Shown here piece after piece: positions 8,340-17,771 of a DNA stretch of 64,000 nt (its first letter is position 1; every line of letters starts with the position of its first letter). Origin of the DNA: Tsuneonella sediminis (GTDB lineage: Bacteria > Pseudomonadota > Alphaproteobacteria > Sphingomonadales > Sphingomonadaceae); the NCBI RefSeq assembly GCF_051912845.1, contig NZ_JBNCBU010000003.1:62001-126000 (forward strand), in the 5' to 3' direction. Under the pieces are notes generated by a model. It searched no databases. It was given only the letters and a program-made list of their open reading frames with translations, and was not told where the DNA came from. Both the position numbers and the translations under genes were made by a program.

Positions 8340-9728
8340 ATGAGGTCGCTCCCCCTGGCGCTCGGCGCCGCTTCGCTCCTGGCTGTCAGCTCTCCGCCAG
8401 CCGCCGCCCGCCCCACGCTCGAAGAGCGGATCGCCGCAGCCGCCGACGCAGCGCAGGAAGGCGACACCCTGGCGTGGGATTTCGTCGAGGGCATCACCAC
8501 CGAGGTCGGGCCGCGCCAGGCCGGGACCGAGGCCGAGGCGCGCGGGCGCGCCTGGACGTCCGCCTGGCTCAAGGCCAATGGCTTCGGCAAGGTCACGGTT
8601 GAACCCTATCCGATGCCGACATGGGTCCGCGGCGACGAGCGGGCCGAGATCGTCGCGCCCTTCGCCCAGCCAATGCGCGTGACCGCGCTCGGCAATTCGG
8701 CGTCCACGGGCGAAGGCGGGCTGACTGCCGAGGTCGTCCATTTTCCCAGCTATGCCGCGCTCGAGGCCGCGCCCGCCGGCAACCTCGCGGGAAAGATCGC
8801 GTTCATCGATCACGCGATGCGGCGCACGCAGGACGGATCGCACTACGGCGTGTTCGGCAATGTCCGCCGGGCCGGGCCCAGCCTCGCCGCGAGTAAGGGT
8901 GCGGCAGGGGTCGTGATCCGCTCGATCGGCACCGAGAGCCATCGCACCCCGCACACCGGGGGCACGAGCTTCGCCTCCGGGGTGACGCCGATCCCGGCGG
9001 GCGCGCTGAGCAATCCCGATGCCGACAACCTTGTGCGCATGCTGAGGCGCGCACGCGGCAAGCCCGTCACCATGAAGCTCGTGCTCACCCCGCGCAATCT
9101 CGGCGAGACGGAAAGTGCGAACGTGGTGACCGAGGTGACCGGTCGCGATCCCGCGCTGCCACCGCTCCTGCTTGCCTGCCACCTCGACAGCTGGGACCTT
9201 GGCACCGGAGCTATCGATGACGGCGCAGGCTGCGGCATCATCGCCGCAGCGGCCCGGCGCGTCGCCGAGGCGGGCCAGCCGCTGCGCACGATCCGCCTGC
9301 TGTTCGCCGGAGCGGAAGAAACGGGGCTGTGGGGCAGCAAGGCCTATGCGGCTGCGCACAAGGGCGAGGCAATCTACGCCGGTCTCGAGAGCGATTTCGG
9401 CGCCGATCGGATCTGGCGGATCGACACAAACTTCTCGAAGTCGGATCCCGCGCTATACCGCGCGCTGGCACAAGCGGTGGCGCGTTTCGGGGTCGCGCCT
9501 TCGAACGCGGTCGCGACCGGCGGAGCCGATCTGAATCTCGCCCGCGAATCGAACGCGGCGATCCTCGACCTGCAGCAGGACGGCACGCACTACTTCGACC
9601 TGCATCACACCCCCGATGACACGCTGGACAAGATCGATCCCAACGCCCTGCGGCAGAACGTGGCGGTGTGGACTCAGGTGGTCGGTATTCTCGCCAACCG
9701 GGCCGAGCCGATCGCCAGAGGCGAATAG
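8340..9728 (+). CDS. Secreted M28-family zinc metallopeptidase
   Basis: Predicted exported aminopeptidase or carboxypeptidase of family M28. The start at 8340 (MRSLPLALGAAS) gives 462 residues with a signal peptide ending AAARP. A PA-type insert is recognisable about 130-250, and the zinc centre is spread over ACHLDSWD (His and Asp ligand region), AIDDGAGCG (bridging Asp), GAEETGLWG (catalytic and ligand Glu) and ESDFGAD, with the last His in DGTHYFDLHHTPDD. The frame is open farther upstream inside the previous gene, but that part is antisense-like filler without family similarity. It probably degrades extracellular peptides as a nutrient source. Confidence 0.88.
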   Translation: MRSLPLALGAASLLAVSSPPAAARPTLEERIAAAADAAQEGDTLAWDFVEGITTEVGPRQAGTEAEARGRAWTSAWLKANGFGKVTVEPYPMPTWVRGDERAEIVAPFAQPMRVTALGNSASTGEGGLTAEVVHFPSYAALEAAPAGNLAGKIAFIDHAMRRTQDGSHYGVFGNVRRAGPSLAASKGAAGVVIRSIGTESHRTPHTGGTSFASGVTPIPAGALSNPDADNLVRMLRRARGKPVTMKLVLTPRNLGETESANVVTEVTGRDPALPPLLLACHLDSWDLGTGAIDDGAGCGIIAAAARRVAEAGQPLRTIRLLFAGAEETGLWGSKAYAAAHKGEAIYAGLESDFGADRIWRIDTNFSKSDPALYRALAQAVARFGVAPSNAVATGGADLNLARESNAAILDLQQDGTHYFDLHHTPDDTLDKIDPNALRQNVAVWTQVVGILANRAEPIARGE

Positions 9729-9809
9729 GTCGTCCGGTCCGGTTCCGGCCGGGGCTTACGTGCGCCCGCGTAATCGGCGATACCGGGCCGAAACTAGGGC
9801 GAACCTGTC

Positions 9810-10976
9810 ATGACCATCCCCGCGGCACGAGACGATCACCCCGAAATCCGCGAGGCGGTGCGCGCGCTCGTGCGGGAATTCGGCGACGCCTATTTCCGCG
9901 CCGCCGACGAGGCCTGCGCGTACCCCGAGGAATTTGTCGAGGCGCTGACCAGGGCTGGCTGGATGGCCGCCCTGATCCCGGAGGAATACGGGGGCGCCGG
10001 GCTCGGGCTTACCGAGGCTTCGATCATCATGGAAGAGATCAACCGGGCGGGCGGCAACTCGGGCGCCTGCCACGGGCAGATGTACAACATGAACACGCTT
10101 CTGCGTCACGGCAGCGACGAGCAGAAGCGGCGGTTCCTGCCCGAGATCGCCAGTGGCGCGCTGCGGCTTCAGTCGATGGCGGTGACCGAGCCGACCACCG
10201 GCACCAATACGACCGAGCTGAAGACCCGCGCGGTGCGCAAGGGGGATCGCTACGTCGTCGACGGGCAGAAGGTATGGATCAGCCGGATCCAGCACTCCGA
10301 CCTGATGATCCTCCTTGCCCGCACGACCCCACTTACCGAAGTGAAGAAGAAAGCCGACGGGCTGTCGATCTTCCTCGTCGACCTGCACCGGGCGATCGGC
10401 AAGGGCATGGAGATCCGCCCGATCCGCAACATGGTCAACCACGAGACAAACGAAGTGTTCTTCGACGGGCTGGAACTGCCCGCGGAGAGCCTGATCGGGG
10501 AAGAGGGCAAGGGTTTCCGTTACATCCTAGACGGGCTCAATGCCGAGCGCGCGCTGATCGCGGCCGAGTGCATCGGCGACGGCTACTGGTTCGTCGAGAA
10601 AGCCGCCCAGTATGGCCGGGAACGGGTCGTCTTCGATCGCCCGATCGCGAAGAACCAGGGGATCCAGTTTCCCATCGCCCAGGCCTATATGGAAGTGCGC
10701 GCGGCCGACCTCATGCGCTACGAGGCGTGTCGCCTGTTCGACGCGCACCTGCCGTGCGGGGCGGAGGCCAACATGGCCAAGCACCTTGCCGCCGAAAGCT
10801 CATGGAAGGCGGCCAATGCCTGCATGCAGACGTTCGGCGGCTTCGGTTTCGCCGCCGAGTACGACGTCGAACGCAAGTTCCGAGAGACCCGGCTCTATCA
10901 GGTCGCGCCGATCAGTTCGAACCTGATCCTGAGCTATGTCGGGGAGCACGTTCTCGGCATGCCGCGCTCGTTCTGA
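9810..10976 (+). CDS. Acyl-CoA dehydrogenase
   Basis: FAD enzyme introducing a C2-C3 double bond into an acyl-CoA, passing electrons to ETF. The 388-residue protein has the three-part ACAD fold: helical N-domain (about 1-120), beta-barrel middle domain with the flavin-contact motif MAVTEPTTGTNT (about 130-142), and helical C-domain ending QTFGGFGFAAEYDVERKFRE. The ATG at 9810 follows AACTAGGGCGAACCTGTC, a weak RBS. No other fatty-acid genes are adjacent, so chain-length specificity is open; the closest style is the broad FadE-like group used for branched or medium substrates. Confidence 0.9.
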   Translation: MTIPAARDDHPEIREAVRALVREFGDAYFRAADEACAYPEEFVEALTRAGWMAALIPEEYGGAGLGLTEASIIMEEINRAGGNSGACHGQMYNMNTLLRHGSDEQKRRFLPEIASGALRLQSMAVTEPTTGTNTTELKTRAVRKGDRYVVDGQKVWISRIQHSDLMILLARTTPLTEVKKKADGLSIFLVDLHRAIGKGMEIRPIRNMVNHETNEVFFDGLELPAESLIGEEGKGFRYILDGLNAERALIAAECIGDGYWFVEKAAQYGRERVVFDRPIAKNQGIQFPIAQAYMEVRAADLMRYEACRLFDAHLPCGAEANMAKHLAAESSWKAANACMQTFGGFGFAAEYDVERKFRETRLYQVAPISSNLILSYVGEHVLGMPRSF

Positions 10977-10990
10977 AATCCCGTGGGCAC

Positions 10991-12289
10991 CTAGTGCCCG
11001 ATCGACGGCGCGGCCTCGATATCGCTGCGCAGCACGGCCCGTCCGGCGGCAAGCGCGATCAGCACGAGCAGCAGGTAGCATATGCCGGGCACGATGAAGG
11101 CGGTCGCATAGCTCGTGGCGTCGGCTACCGCGCCGGTCAGCACCGGCAGCAGCGCGCCGCCGATGATCGCGGTGCACAGGAAGCCCGATGTCGCCTCGGT
11201 CGAGGCGGTCGAGCGCTCGAGCGTCAGCGTGAAGATGACCGGGAACATGATGGAATTGAACAGGCCGATCGACAGCGCCGCATAGCCCCCGGTGACCCCG
11301 CCAACGACGAAGACGAACAGGCACAGCAGCGTGTTGGCCGCGGCAAAGGCGGCGAGCAGCCGGGCAGCGGGAATGCGGGTCAGCAGCGCCGAGCCGGCGA
11401 ACCGTCCGATCATCGCGCCGAGCCAGTACAGGCTGACGTAATAACCCGCGCTCTGGAGCGGGATGCCCCAACTCTGGTCCGAGTGCAGGTAGAGCGCCAT
11501 CTGCGTCCCGATCGCGACTTCCGCCCCGACGTAGAGGAAGATCGCGAGGCCGCCGAGCAGCGCCCAGCGGGACCGGGCCACTTCAGAAAGCGTCGCGGAA
11601 AAGCCATGCGCTTCTGCGGTGTGCGGCGCCGCCCGGGTAATCCGGTGGCGCGACAGCCAGATAAACGCCGCGAGCAGGGCCAGCATGCCTGCGATCAGGA
11701 GGAAACTCACGTCGATGGAGGCGAGCGCGGCGGCGCGATCCTCGGCAGCGATCTGCGTTCCGGGAGCGACCTCGACCCGCTCGAGCAGCAGCTTTGCGCC
11801 CAGCAGCGGACCGAGGACGGTGCCGAGCGAATTGAACGCCTGGCTGAACGTCAGCCGGAAATGGCTGCGTTCGGGCCGGCCGAGCGCGGCGGCGAGCGGA
11901 TTGGCGGCGACCTGCAGGATGGTGATGCCGCTCGCGAGGACGAACAGGCCGAGCAGGACCCCCTCGTAGGTGGCAAGGTTGCTGGCGCCCAGGATGATCA
12001 GGCACGCGCCAATCATCAGGCCGATCGCAAGCACGATCGAGGGGACGGCGCGCAGGCGCGACACCAGGATCGCGGCCGGGATCGAGACGACTCCGTAGGC
12101 GATGAAGAACGCGAACGCGGTCAACTGCGCCTCGAGGTTGGAGAGCGAGAAGATGCCCTTCACCGCTGCGACCAGCGGGTCGATCATCGAGGTTATGAAT
12201 CCCCAGGCGAAGAACAGCGTGGTGACGCTGGCGAATGCGCCGACCGTAGAAGGAGGCGCAGAGGTTCCCGTCGGTGCCTGAGATGCCAT
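10991..12289 (-). CDS. MFS sugar transporter, FucP/GluP type
   Basis: Inner-membrane sugar:H+ symporter of the fucose/glucose-galactose permease branch. The start at 12289 (MASQAPTG) is chosen because GGGGAGAGTGAAGACG precedes it; the product is 432 residues with about 12 membrane helices. The opening FFAWGFITSMIDPLVAAVK is the typical FucP-like TM1 with the ligand-binding region, and LGRPERSHFRLTFSQAFNSLGT matches the conserved cytoplasmic loop. It converges on the acyl-CoA dehydrogenase gene. No catabolic sugar genes or regulator lie next to it, so the substrate is not defined. Confidence 0.88.
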   Translation of the reverse strand: MASQAPTGTSAPPSTVGAFASVTTLFFAWGFITSMIDPLVAAVKGIFSLSNLEAQLTAFAFFIAYGVVSIPAAILVSRLRAVPSIVLAIGLMIGACLIILGASNLATYEGVLLGLFVLASGITILQVAANPLAAALGRPERSHFRLTFSQAFNSLGTVLGPLLGAKLLLERVEVAPGTQIAAEDRAAALASIDVSFLLIAGMLALLAAFIWLSRHRITRAAPHTAEAHGFSATLSEVARSRWALLGGLAIFLYVGAEVAIGTQMALYLHSDQSWGIPLQSAGYYVSLYWLGAMIGRFAGSALLTRIPAARLLAAFAAANTLLCLFVFVVGGVTGGYAALSIGLFNSIMFPVIFTLTLERSTASTEATSGFLCTAIIGGALLPVLTGAVADATSYATAFIVPGICYLLLVLIALAAGRAVLRSDIEAAPSIGH

Positions 12290-12456
12290 CGTCTTCACTC
12301 TCCCCGATGTGCCGGGGCTGGCGCCCGGCTCCATGTGTTCGTCGGTCGATGCCAGCAGGCGGCCGGGATGTCACCGCCCGAATCGCGTGCATACGATTTC
12401 GTGGAAGGCGTTCACGGAGAAGGTGGCGCTGCGTGGGGCGGGGAACCGGCGCCGAT

Positions 12457-12533
<77 letters not shown>

Positions 12534-12551
12534 ACCTGATCGGCCGGCCGG

Positions 12552-12627
12552 TGGTGGGCCCGGCAGGATTCGAACCCGCGACCTAGCCGTTATGAGCGGC
12601 CAGCTCTAACCGCTGAGCTACAGGCCC
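12552..12627 (-). tRNA. tRNA-Ile2 (anticodon CAT, lysidine-modified)
   Basis: A 76-base cloverleaf: acceptor GGGCCTG / CGGGCCC, D-arm GCTCAGCGGTTAGAGC, anticodon loop CTCATAA, T-arm GCGGGTTCGAATCCTGC and encoded CCA. Although the anticodon is CAT, the CTCATAA loop and acceptor resemble the minor isoleucine tRNA whose C34 becomes lysidine to read AUA, not elongator or initiator Met tRNA. The identity is from pattern similarity to known ileX-type tRNAs. Confidence 0.9.
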
Positions 12628-12697
12628 CATCCGTGACCCCGATGGTCGCGGCCGGTGCGGCGCTCGGTAGACTCGGCCACGCGCGCTGGCAAGCGTG

Positions 12698-13696
12698 TCA
12701 GCGAAGGGCCGTGTCGAGGATACCTTCCACCGTCGTCGGCGCGACACCGCGCATGCCGAGGTAGGCGTAGACCCGGTCCAGCCAGTCGTAGAGCTGTTCG
12801 ACGTCGGCTTCGCTGCGCACGTAAGGCGTGAGACCTGCCGCGAGCGAGGGGCTGTGAAAACTGAGCACGAGGAGGGGAAGTCCGTCATCGAGGGCGATGT
12901 CGATGCCGCGCAGCGCCTCGTCGGCGGTCACCCCTTCGGGGGTCAACGCGATTCGCTCGAGCAGGCCCGTCCGCGCCAGCGCGCCCAGCGCGCGCGGACT
13001 GCTCGCCAGCAGGCGCTGGAGCGCGGGCCCCTGCTTGCGGAGCAGGCCGAAATGGACCGTGGTGAGCGGCAGTTCGAGCAGCGTGCGATCCCCATCCACC
13101 CAATAGGGCGCGAGCGGGTGGCGGCCGTAATCGGGACCGTGATCGGTGCTGTAATCGTGGTTCGCGCGCACCGAACTGTCGACCGGTATCCCGGCTTCCT
13201 TCAGCAGGGCGGCCGTGTGCGGACCAAGCCCGTAGCGCCCGGCCCGGTAGATCAGCGGATCGGTCCCGAACGCTTCCGCGATCCGGTCGCGCAGGCGGAA
13301 GAACTTCTCGCGCTCGAGCGCAGGCGGAAGGTTTCCGGCAAAGCTGTTGCGAACGCCAAGCTCTTCGTCGAACGGCGGATTGACCCACGGGTGCAACTGG
13401 ATGCCGACTTCGGCCGCGCCCCCGCGCACCGCGCCGCCGATGATCTCGACCGCGCGCGGATCGGTGGCGACCGGCCAGTCGACGAGATAGACTGGCGACA
13501 CGCCAAGCGTCTCGCAGAACGACTGGAAGCGCGGGATCGCGGCGACATGAGTCAGCCCGTGTCGGTCGCGGGTAAACGGGGCCCCCCAGTCGAATTCCTC
13601 CTCCGTATCGACGGTAAGCAGCGCGCGCTGGCCCGAACCCGGCGCAAAGTGCGTGGCGCGGCCGGGCGGCGGCGGTTCGGTGATCGGACGGTCCAT
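12698..13696 (-). CDS. Polysaccharide deacetylase-like protein (WalW-like)
   Basis: Predicted metal-dependent carbohydrate deacetylase or related NodB-fold protein. The 332-residue protein shows LLTVDTEEEFDW (motif 1 with Asp and acidic residues), VGIQLHPWVNPPF (motif 2 His-Pro-Trp), YRAGRYGLG (motif 3) and LSFHSPSL near the C-terminus. There is no signal peptide, and the protein begins with a Pro-rich segment. Similar proteins in sphingomonads are annotated WalW and placed near surface-polysaccharide genes, but the present neighbours are tRNAs and a histidine-kinase-like gene, so the substrate is unknown. Confidence 0.72.
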   Translation of the reverse strand: MDRPITEPPPPGRATHFAPGSGQRALLTVDTEEEFDWGAPFTRDRHGLTHVAAIPRFQSFCETLGVSPVYLVDWPVATDPRAVEIIGGAVRGGAAEVGIQLHPWVNPPFDEELGVRNSFAGNLPPALEREKFFRLRDRIAEAFGTDPLIYRAGRYGLGPHTAALLKEAGIPVDSSVRANHDYSTDHGPDYGRHPLAPYWVDGDRTLLELPLTTVHFGLLRKQGPALQRLLASSPRALGALARTGLLERIALTPEGVTADEALRGIDIALDDGLPLLVLSFHSPSLAAGLTPYVRSEADVEQLYDWLDRVYAYLGMRGVAPTTVEGILDTALR

Positions 13697-13755
13697 CTTG
13701 CCCCCTCACCTCCGAAGTCCGTTCCGGAGGCCTTGTCCGGCGCGTACCGCGGCCC

Positions 13756-15474
13756 CTAACCCAGAGCGGCGTCGGCCTCGGCGGGGCTAGGATCGCGCTG
13801 CGCTGCGGTCAAGCGGGGCAGGGTGACAATCAGGCGGTCGCCGTCACGCTCGAGCGAGCCGCCGATCGCGTTCGCCTCGGCGCGGGCGAGGCGCAGCGCG
13901 AACCCGGCGCCGAACATGCCGGCACTGACGGCGCCCCCGCCGGCACGCCCGTCGGCAGCGAATATGTCGCCTGCCTGCGCCATCGATGCGGGGATCTTAG
14001 CGGACAGGCAAACCGCTTCGTCGTCGTGCGTCAGATCGAGCGCGAGAGCCTCGCCCGCGCCGGCGGCGCCGGTCAGCGTTGCCAGCACTCGCCAGCCCAG
14101 CGCCTCGGCGTCGTGCGTGTCGAGCGGCACGGGCATCGGACCGGGCGCGCTCGACAGTTCGAAGCGTGCACCGCGCGGACCGAGCACCTCGTCGAGCTGC
14201 CGCGCCAGCGCCGCGACGATACCCGCCCAGTCCGCCTCGCCGGGTTCGGGCTGCAGCGCGCCGCTTTCGAGCCGCGCCAGCCGGTCGAGCTCGTCGAAAC
14301 CGGCAAGGATGCGCGCAGCATCGCCGGCGATCGCCGCGGCAAGCGCGCGATATTCGTGGGGCGTGGGCCCGAAAAGCTGCTGCTGGATGACCTCGGCAAA
14401 TCCCTGGATTGCGTTGACCGGCGTCTTCAGCTCGTGAAGCAGCTGCCGCATCCGGTCGGCGGCGGGATCGTGCGGCGGTGCGGCGACTTCGGGCGCGGGC
14501 GGACGGCGGAACCGGCCCGCGTACCCCAGGAACCGCCCACCCGGATCGCTGAATCGCGGCGCTGCATCGACGATCCAGTCCCCCTCCACCGCTGGCGCAC
14601 CCTGCCAGGCAACAGGGGCGGCGACGATGGGCTGGTGGCGGCCCGGCCGGGCGATCGCGGGAGGCAGCAGCGCGCCCACGACCATCGGCGCCACGGGCGC
14701 GTCGGCCCAGTCGAGGCGCCCCTCGGAATCGGTGGTGAAGGCAAAGCCCGCCGGCGGCCGCGCCGCCGCCTCGCCGCGCTCTCCCAGGGGCAGGCGGGGA
14801 TCATCCTGTGGTTGGCCGGGGTGGGCGGCGCGATGCTTTCGAAACGCTTCGATCCGCTTGACCAGCGCGCCGATCTCGCTGTCGTCCCCGGTGCCGGCAG
14901 GAGCCGGAGCTGGTTCGGAGGAAGGCGCGGGCTCGTCGGCGAGGTCGTTTGCGGGAATCGGCCGTCGCGCCGCTGCAGATCCGGCTTCCACGACGAGGTC
15001 GAGCGGTTCGGCAGCGTCGCCCGCGGCGCGGCCGGGCCGGGGCAAACCGCGATCGCGCACGCCCAGCCGCTCAAGGAGTTCCTGTGTCGGGACGGGCAGG
15101 TCGCGGCGAAGGCGAAGGAAGCCCCGCGCGCGGATCGGCAGGCGCGGGATCAGCGCGTCCCAGTCGTCGACACCGAGCTGCGCCACCGCGAGCGCGGCCG
15201 CAGCGACCTCGGGCTCGTCCTCAGCGAGATGCAGCGCCAGTTCGGGATTGCGGAACCGCAGGCCCGGTTCGCGGATCATCCGCGCGCGTTCGTCCGCGGG
15301 TAGCGATTCGCCGAGGGCGGCAAGTCGCAGCCATGCTGCCGCGAGCATGCTCTCGTCGCGTCCGTGCCGGCGGCTTCCGAGTAGATCGAGAAGCTGGCGA
15401 AACTGCGTGCGCGCCGCGCGCTCGCCGGCCGCGCGGTGGCGCAGGACCGTGGCGAGGCGATCATCGAAATGCAT
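13756..15474 (-). CDS. Histidine-kinase-like protein with intact H-box and degenerate ATPase domain
   Basis: A 572-residue cytoplasmic protein. Residues about 1-200 are helical and Arg/Ala rich; about 170-220 is a Pro/Ala/Glu linker; about 245-340 could be a divergent sensor module. A clear HisKA dimerisation segment reads LLHELKTPVNAIQGFAEVI (about 364-382), with the phospho-acceptor His in HELKTP. The following HATPase-like region keeps a G2-like FGAGFALRLARAEANAIGGSL but lacks a recognisable N-box Asn and a DxGxG G1 box, so ATP-dependent kinase activity is doubtful. No response regulator lies beside it. It is divergent from an Lrp regulator. Confidence 0.75.
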   Translation of the reverse strand: MHFDDRLATVLRHRAAGERAARTQFRQLLDLLGSRRHGRDESMLAAAWLRLAALGESLPADERARMIREPGLRFRNPELALHLAEDEPEVAAAALAVAQLGVDDWDALIPRLPIRARGFLRLRRDLPVPTQELLERLGVRDRGLPRPGRAAGDAAEPLDLVVEAGSAAARRPIPANDLADEPAPSSEPAPAPAGTGDDSEIGALVKRIEAFRKHRAAHPGQPQDDPRLPLGERGEAAARPPAGFAFTTDSEGRLDWADAPVAPMVVGALLPPAIARPGRHQPIVAAPVAWQGAPAVEGDWIVDAAPRFSDPGGRFLGYAGRFRRPPAPEVAAPPHDPAADRMRQLLHELKTPVNAIQGFAEVIQQQLFGPTPHEYRALAAAIAGDAARILAGFDELDRLARLESGALQPEPGEADWAGIVAALARQLDEVLGPRGARFELSSAPGPMPVPLDTHDAEALGWRVLATLTGAAGAGEALALDLTHDDEAVCLSAKIPASMAQAGDIFAADGRAGGGAVSAGMFGAGFALRLARAEANAIGGSLERDGDRLIVTLPRLTAAQRDPSPAEADAALG

Positions 15475-15593
15475 GGCGCTCCTGATATGGCACTGCCGCG
15501 CTCAACCGGAAGGAGCGCGAACGACTTGTCGACTACCATGCGGCGAAGCGCCCCGCATCGGCAGCGGACCGTGCGTTGCAAAGCGGGACAATT

Positions 15594-15624
15594 GCTGGCA
15601 GGAACAATAAAATTATCCGGCAGC
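15594..15624. promoter_or_regulatory. Imperfect dyad with A/T centre upstream of lrp-type gene
   Basis: Within the 214-base spacer between the kinase-like gene and the Lrp gene, GCTG at 15594-15597 and CAGC at 15621-15624 flank an A/T-rich core (AACAATAAAATTATCC). Lrp-family sites are often such dyads with an A/T centre, and these regulators usually autoregulate. The dyad is short and imperfect, so this is only a candidate. The rest of the spacer shows no gene. Confidence 0.3.
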
Positions 15625-15688
15625 GCGACTCAGCGCGGCCTTAATTGCCCGGGGACAGGGCCCGGGCGGGCATACCAGGGGCGCCGTG

Positions 15689-16153
15689 ATGGCCAATCTC
15701 GACGATATCGACCGGAAATTGCTGGCGGAACTGCAGACCGAGGGGCGGGTTACGAACGTCGAACTCGCCAGCCGGGTCGGCCTGACCGCTCCGCCGTGCC
15801 TGCGCCGGGTCCGCAGCCTCGAGGAAGAAGGCGTGATCCGGGGCTACCACGCCGATCTTGACCCCTCGAAACTCGGCTTCGCGATCACGGTCTTCGCCAT
15901 GGTGAGCCTCAAGAGCCAGGCCGAGAGCGCCCTGCGCGAATTCGAGGAGCACATGAAATCGCTGCCCGAAGTGCGCGAATGCCACATGCTGAACGGCGAG
16001 ATCGACTTCATCCTGAAGATCGTCAGCCAGGACCTTCAGAGCTTTCAGGAGTTCCTGACCAGCAAGCTGACCCCGGCGCCGAACGTGGACAGCGTGAAGA
16101 CTTCGCTGACGATCCGCACCGCAAAGCACGAGCCGGGGGTCCCGCTCGAGTGA
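15689..16153 (+). CDS. Lrp/AsnC-family transcriptional regulator
   Basis: A feast/famine regulator of 154 residues. The ATG at 15689 is used rather than the GTG one codon earlier. It has the N-terminal winged HTH (about 4-60: LDDIDRKLLAEL, VELASRVGLTAPPCLRRVRSLEEEGVI) and the C-terminal RAM/ligand-binding ferredoxin-like domain (about 68-145) with the EVRECHMLNGEIDFILKIV signature. The protein closely matches the general Lrp type that binds amino acids. It is divergent from the histidine-kinase-like gene; the target regulon is not evident. Confidence 0.93.
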   Translation: MANLDDIDRKLLAELQTEGRVTNVELASRVGLTAPPCLRRVRSLEEEGVIRGYHADLDPSKLGFAITVFAMVSLKSQAESALREFEEHMKSLPEVRECHMLNGEIDFILKIVSQDLQSFQEFLTSKLTPAPNVDSVKTSLTIRTAKHEPGVPLE

Positions 16154-16262
16154 GCGGGTAGGCCGCGCTCGGTCGAGTGGGATGGGGAGCTGGTCGATCC
16201 CGTGATGCCCTGACATCGCGAAATCCGCAGGAGCGGGCGGACCATCAGGAGTCCGTTCGGCC

Positions 16263-17756
16263 ATGATCCGTTTCGTTCCGTTTGCCTTGCTCGCGCTGGC
16301 CCTTGGCACGCCCGCGCCGGATGTCCGCGCGTCGCCGGCTTCCCCAGCTGCGGATCGGGCCGGCGATTTTGCCACAGACCACCCAGCGGGCGCCCCTGCG
16401 CGAGCGTTCCTCGAATTGCTGACAGGTTCTGAACCGATTGCTCCAAGGCTCGGCGGTATCTTTTCAAAAGCCGCGCTCGAACGGCTGGGGTCCGAAGCAG
16501 TCGTTCACGACCTTGAAACAATGCGCCGGCAAAGCGGCGGATTCGATCTGGTATCCATTGCTTTCCCCGGCGAACGCATGGCGGAAATCCGCCTTCGGTC
16601 GGTGGCTGGCTCGCGGCACGGCAAGCTTGTGCTGTTTCTCGCCAGAGACGAGCCGGGGCGGGTGAGCCAGTACTTTTTCCTGGCCGACCGCGACCCCGAA
16701 CGGGCTGCCGCCGATGCGTTCCCTCGGCAAAAGGTGGATCGCGACACCCTGCGCCGACTGGTCGTGAATCGGCTCGACGCACTTGCCCAGGAGGGACATT
16801 TTTCCGGCGCTTTGCTGGTGGCGCAAGGCGACGAGATCGTGCTCCGCGAGGCGCGCGGGTTTGCCGACGCGGTCTGGGGAATAACCAACACCCCCGACAC
16901 CCGTTTCAACATCGCTTCGATCGGAAAGATGTTCACCGCGGTCGTTATCCTGCGCCTTGCCGAACAAGGCGTGCTCACCCTCGATGATACGGTCGGCAGG
17001 TGGGTTCCCGAATACCCGCACAAGGACGCCGCGCAGAGGATGACCTTGCGCAGCCTGCTAAACCACACCGCGGGGGTCGGCGCATGGGACGGGCGGATGC
17101 TACGGAGCGCCGCCCGGCCAAACGAAAAGGCGGCCAGCATGACTGCGCAACCCAATCCGTCCGGCGGGCGCGTGTCCTACAGCAATGCCGGCTACGTGCT
17201 CTTGGGCGCGGCGGCCGAGGCGGCCACCGGAAAATCGTTCGAGCAATTGGTAGACGAACTGGTGTTCCGTCCGGCAGGCATGGGGCGCAGCGGGTACTGG
17301 CCCGTAACAGCCGTAATCACGGATCGGGCCACCGGCTACCGTCTCCCGGAATCGGACCCGCTCGGTTTCAACGGCCGGATGTCGAACGAACAGTTCCTGG
17401 GTTACGCTGGCGATCCCTCCGGAGGTGCCTACGCGACAGTCGATGACATGATGGCCTTCCACCGTGCGCTTGCCGATGGAACGCTCCTGTCCGCCGCCTC
17501 GAGAGCGGCGATGATCGCCGACCCCGTGCCCTTTCCCGGTGCCCCCCGGCCGTGGACCTACGGGCTTGGCATGCGGCTGGAGGATTGCGCGGGCGTGCCA
17601 ACCCTGGGCCACAGCGGCGGCGGGGCGAACAGCGGCGTGAGCGCGAGTACCCACGCCAGCCTAGACGGCAGCTGGACGATTATCGTGCTCGGCAACGTTG
17701 ATCCGATGCCCGAGGAGCTCGCAATGGACATTTGCGAGCTCGTCCACCAGCAATAG
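16263..17756 (+). CDS. Secreted serine hydrolase, class C beta-lactamase-like (S12)
   Basis: Predicted exported penicillin-binding-protein-fold hydrolase. The 497-residue protein has a signal peptide (about 1-24), an N-terminal alpha/beta extension (about 40-150) often seen in sphingomonad members, and the S12 domain (about 170-497). Catalytic motifs are SIGK (S219, K222), SYSN with Y306 and N308, and HSGG near residue 453 in place of KTG. Members include esterases, D-aminopeptidases and beta-lactamases, so the substrate cannot be assigned; a clinical beta-lactamase role should not be inferred. It converges on accC with 15 bases between stops. Confidence 0.85.
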   Translation: MIRFVPFALLALALGTPAPDVRASPASPAADRAGDFATDHPAGAPARAFLELLTGSEPIAPRLGGIFSKAALERLGSEAVVHDLETMRRQSGGFDLVSIAFPGERMAEIRLRSVAGSRHGKLVLFLARDEPGRVSQYFFLADRDPERAAADAFPRQKVDRDTLRRLVVNRLDALAQEGHFSGALLVAQGDEIVLREARGFADAVWGITNTPDTRFNIASIGKMFTAVVILRLAEQGVLTLDDTVGRWVPEYPHKDAAQRMTLRSLLNHTAGVGAWDGRMLRSAARPNEKAASMTAQPNPSGGRVSYSNAGYVLLGAAAEAATGKSFEQLVDELVFRPAGMGRSGYWPVTAVITDRATGYRLPESDPLGFNGRMSNEQFLGYAGDPSGGAYATVDDMMAFHRALADGTLLSAASRAAMIADPVPFPGAPRPWTYGLGMRLEDCAGVPTLGHSGGGANSGVSASTHASLDGSWTIIVLGNVDPMPEELAMDICELVHQQ

Positions 17757-17771
17757 GCCGCTATCGCCTTA

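Noticed and set aside
16263..17756. Antibiotic-resistance beta-lactamase
   Set aside because: It is an S12-fold hydrolase with HSGG in place of KTG and an N-terminal extension; the family is mostly esterases and peptidases.
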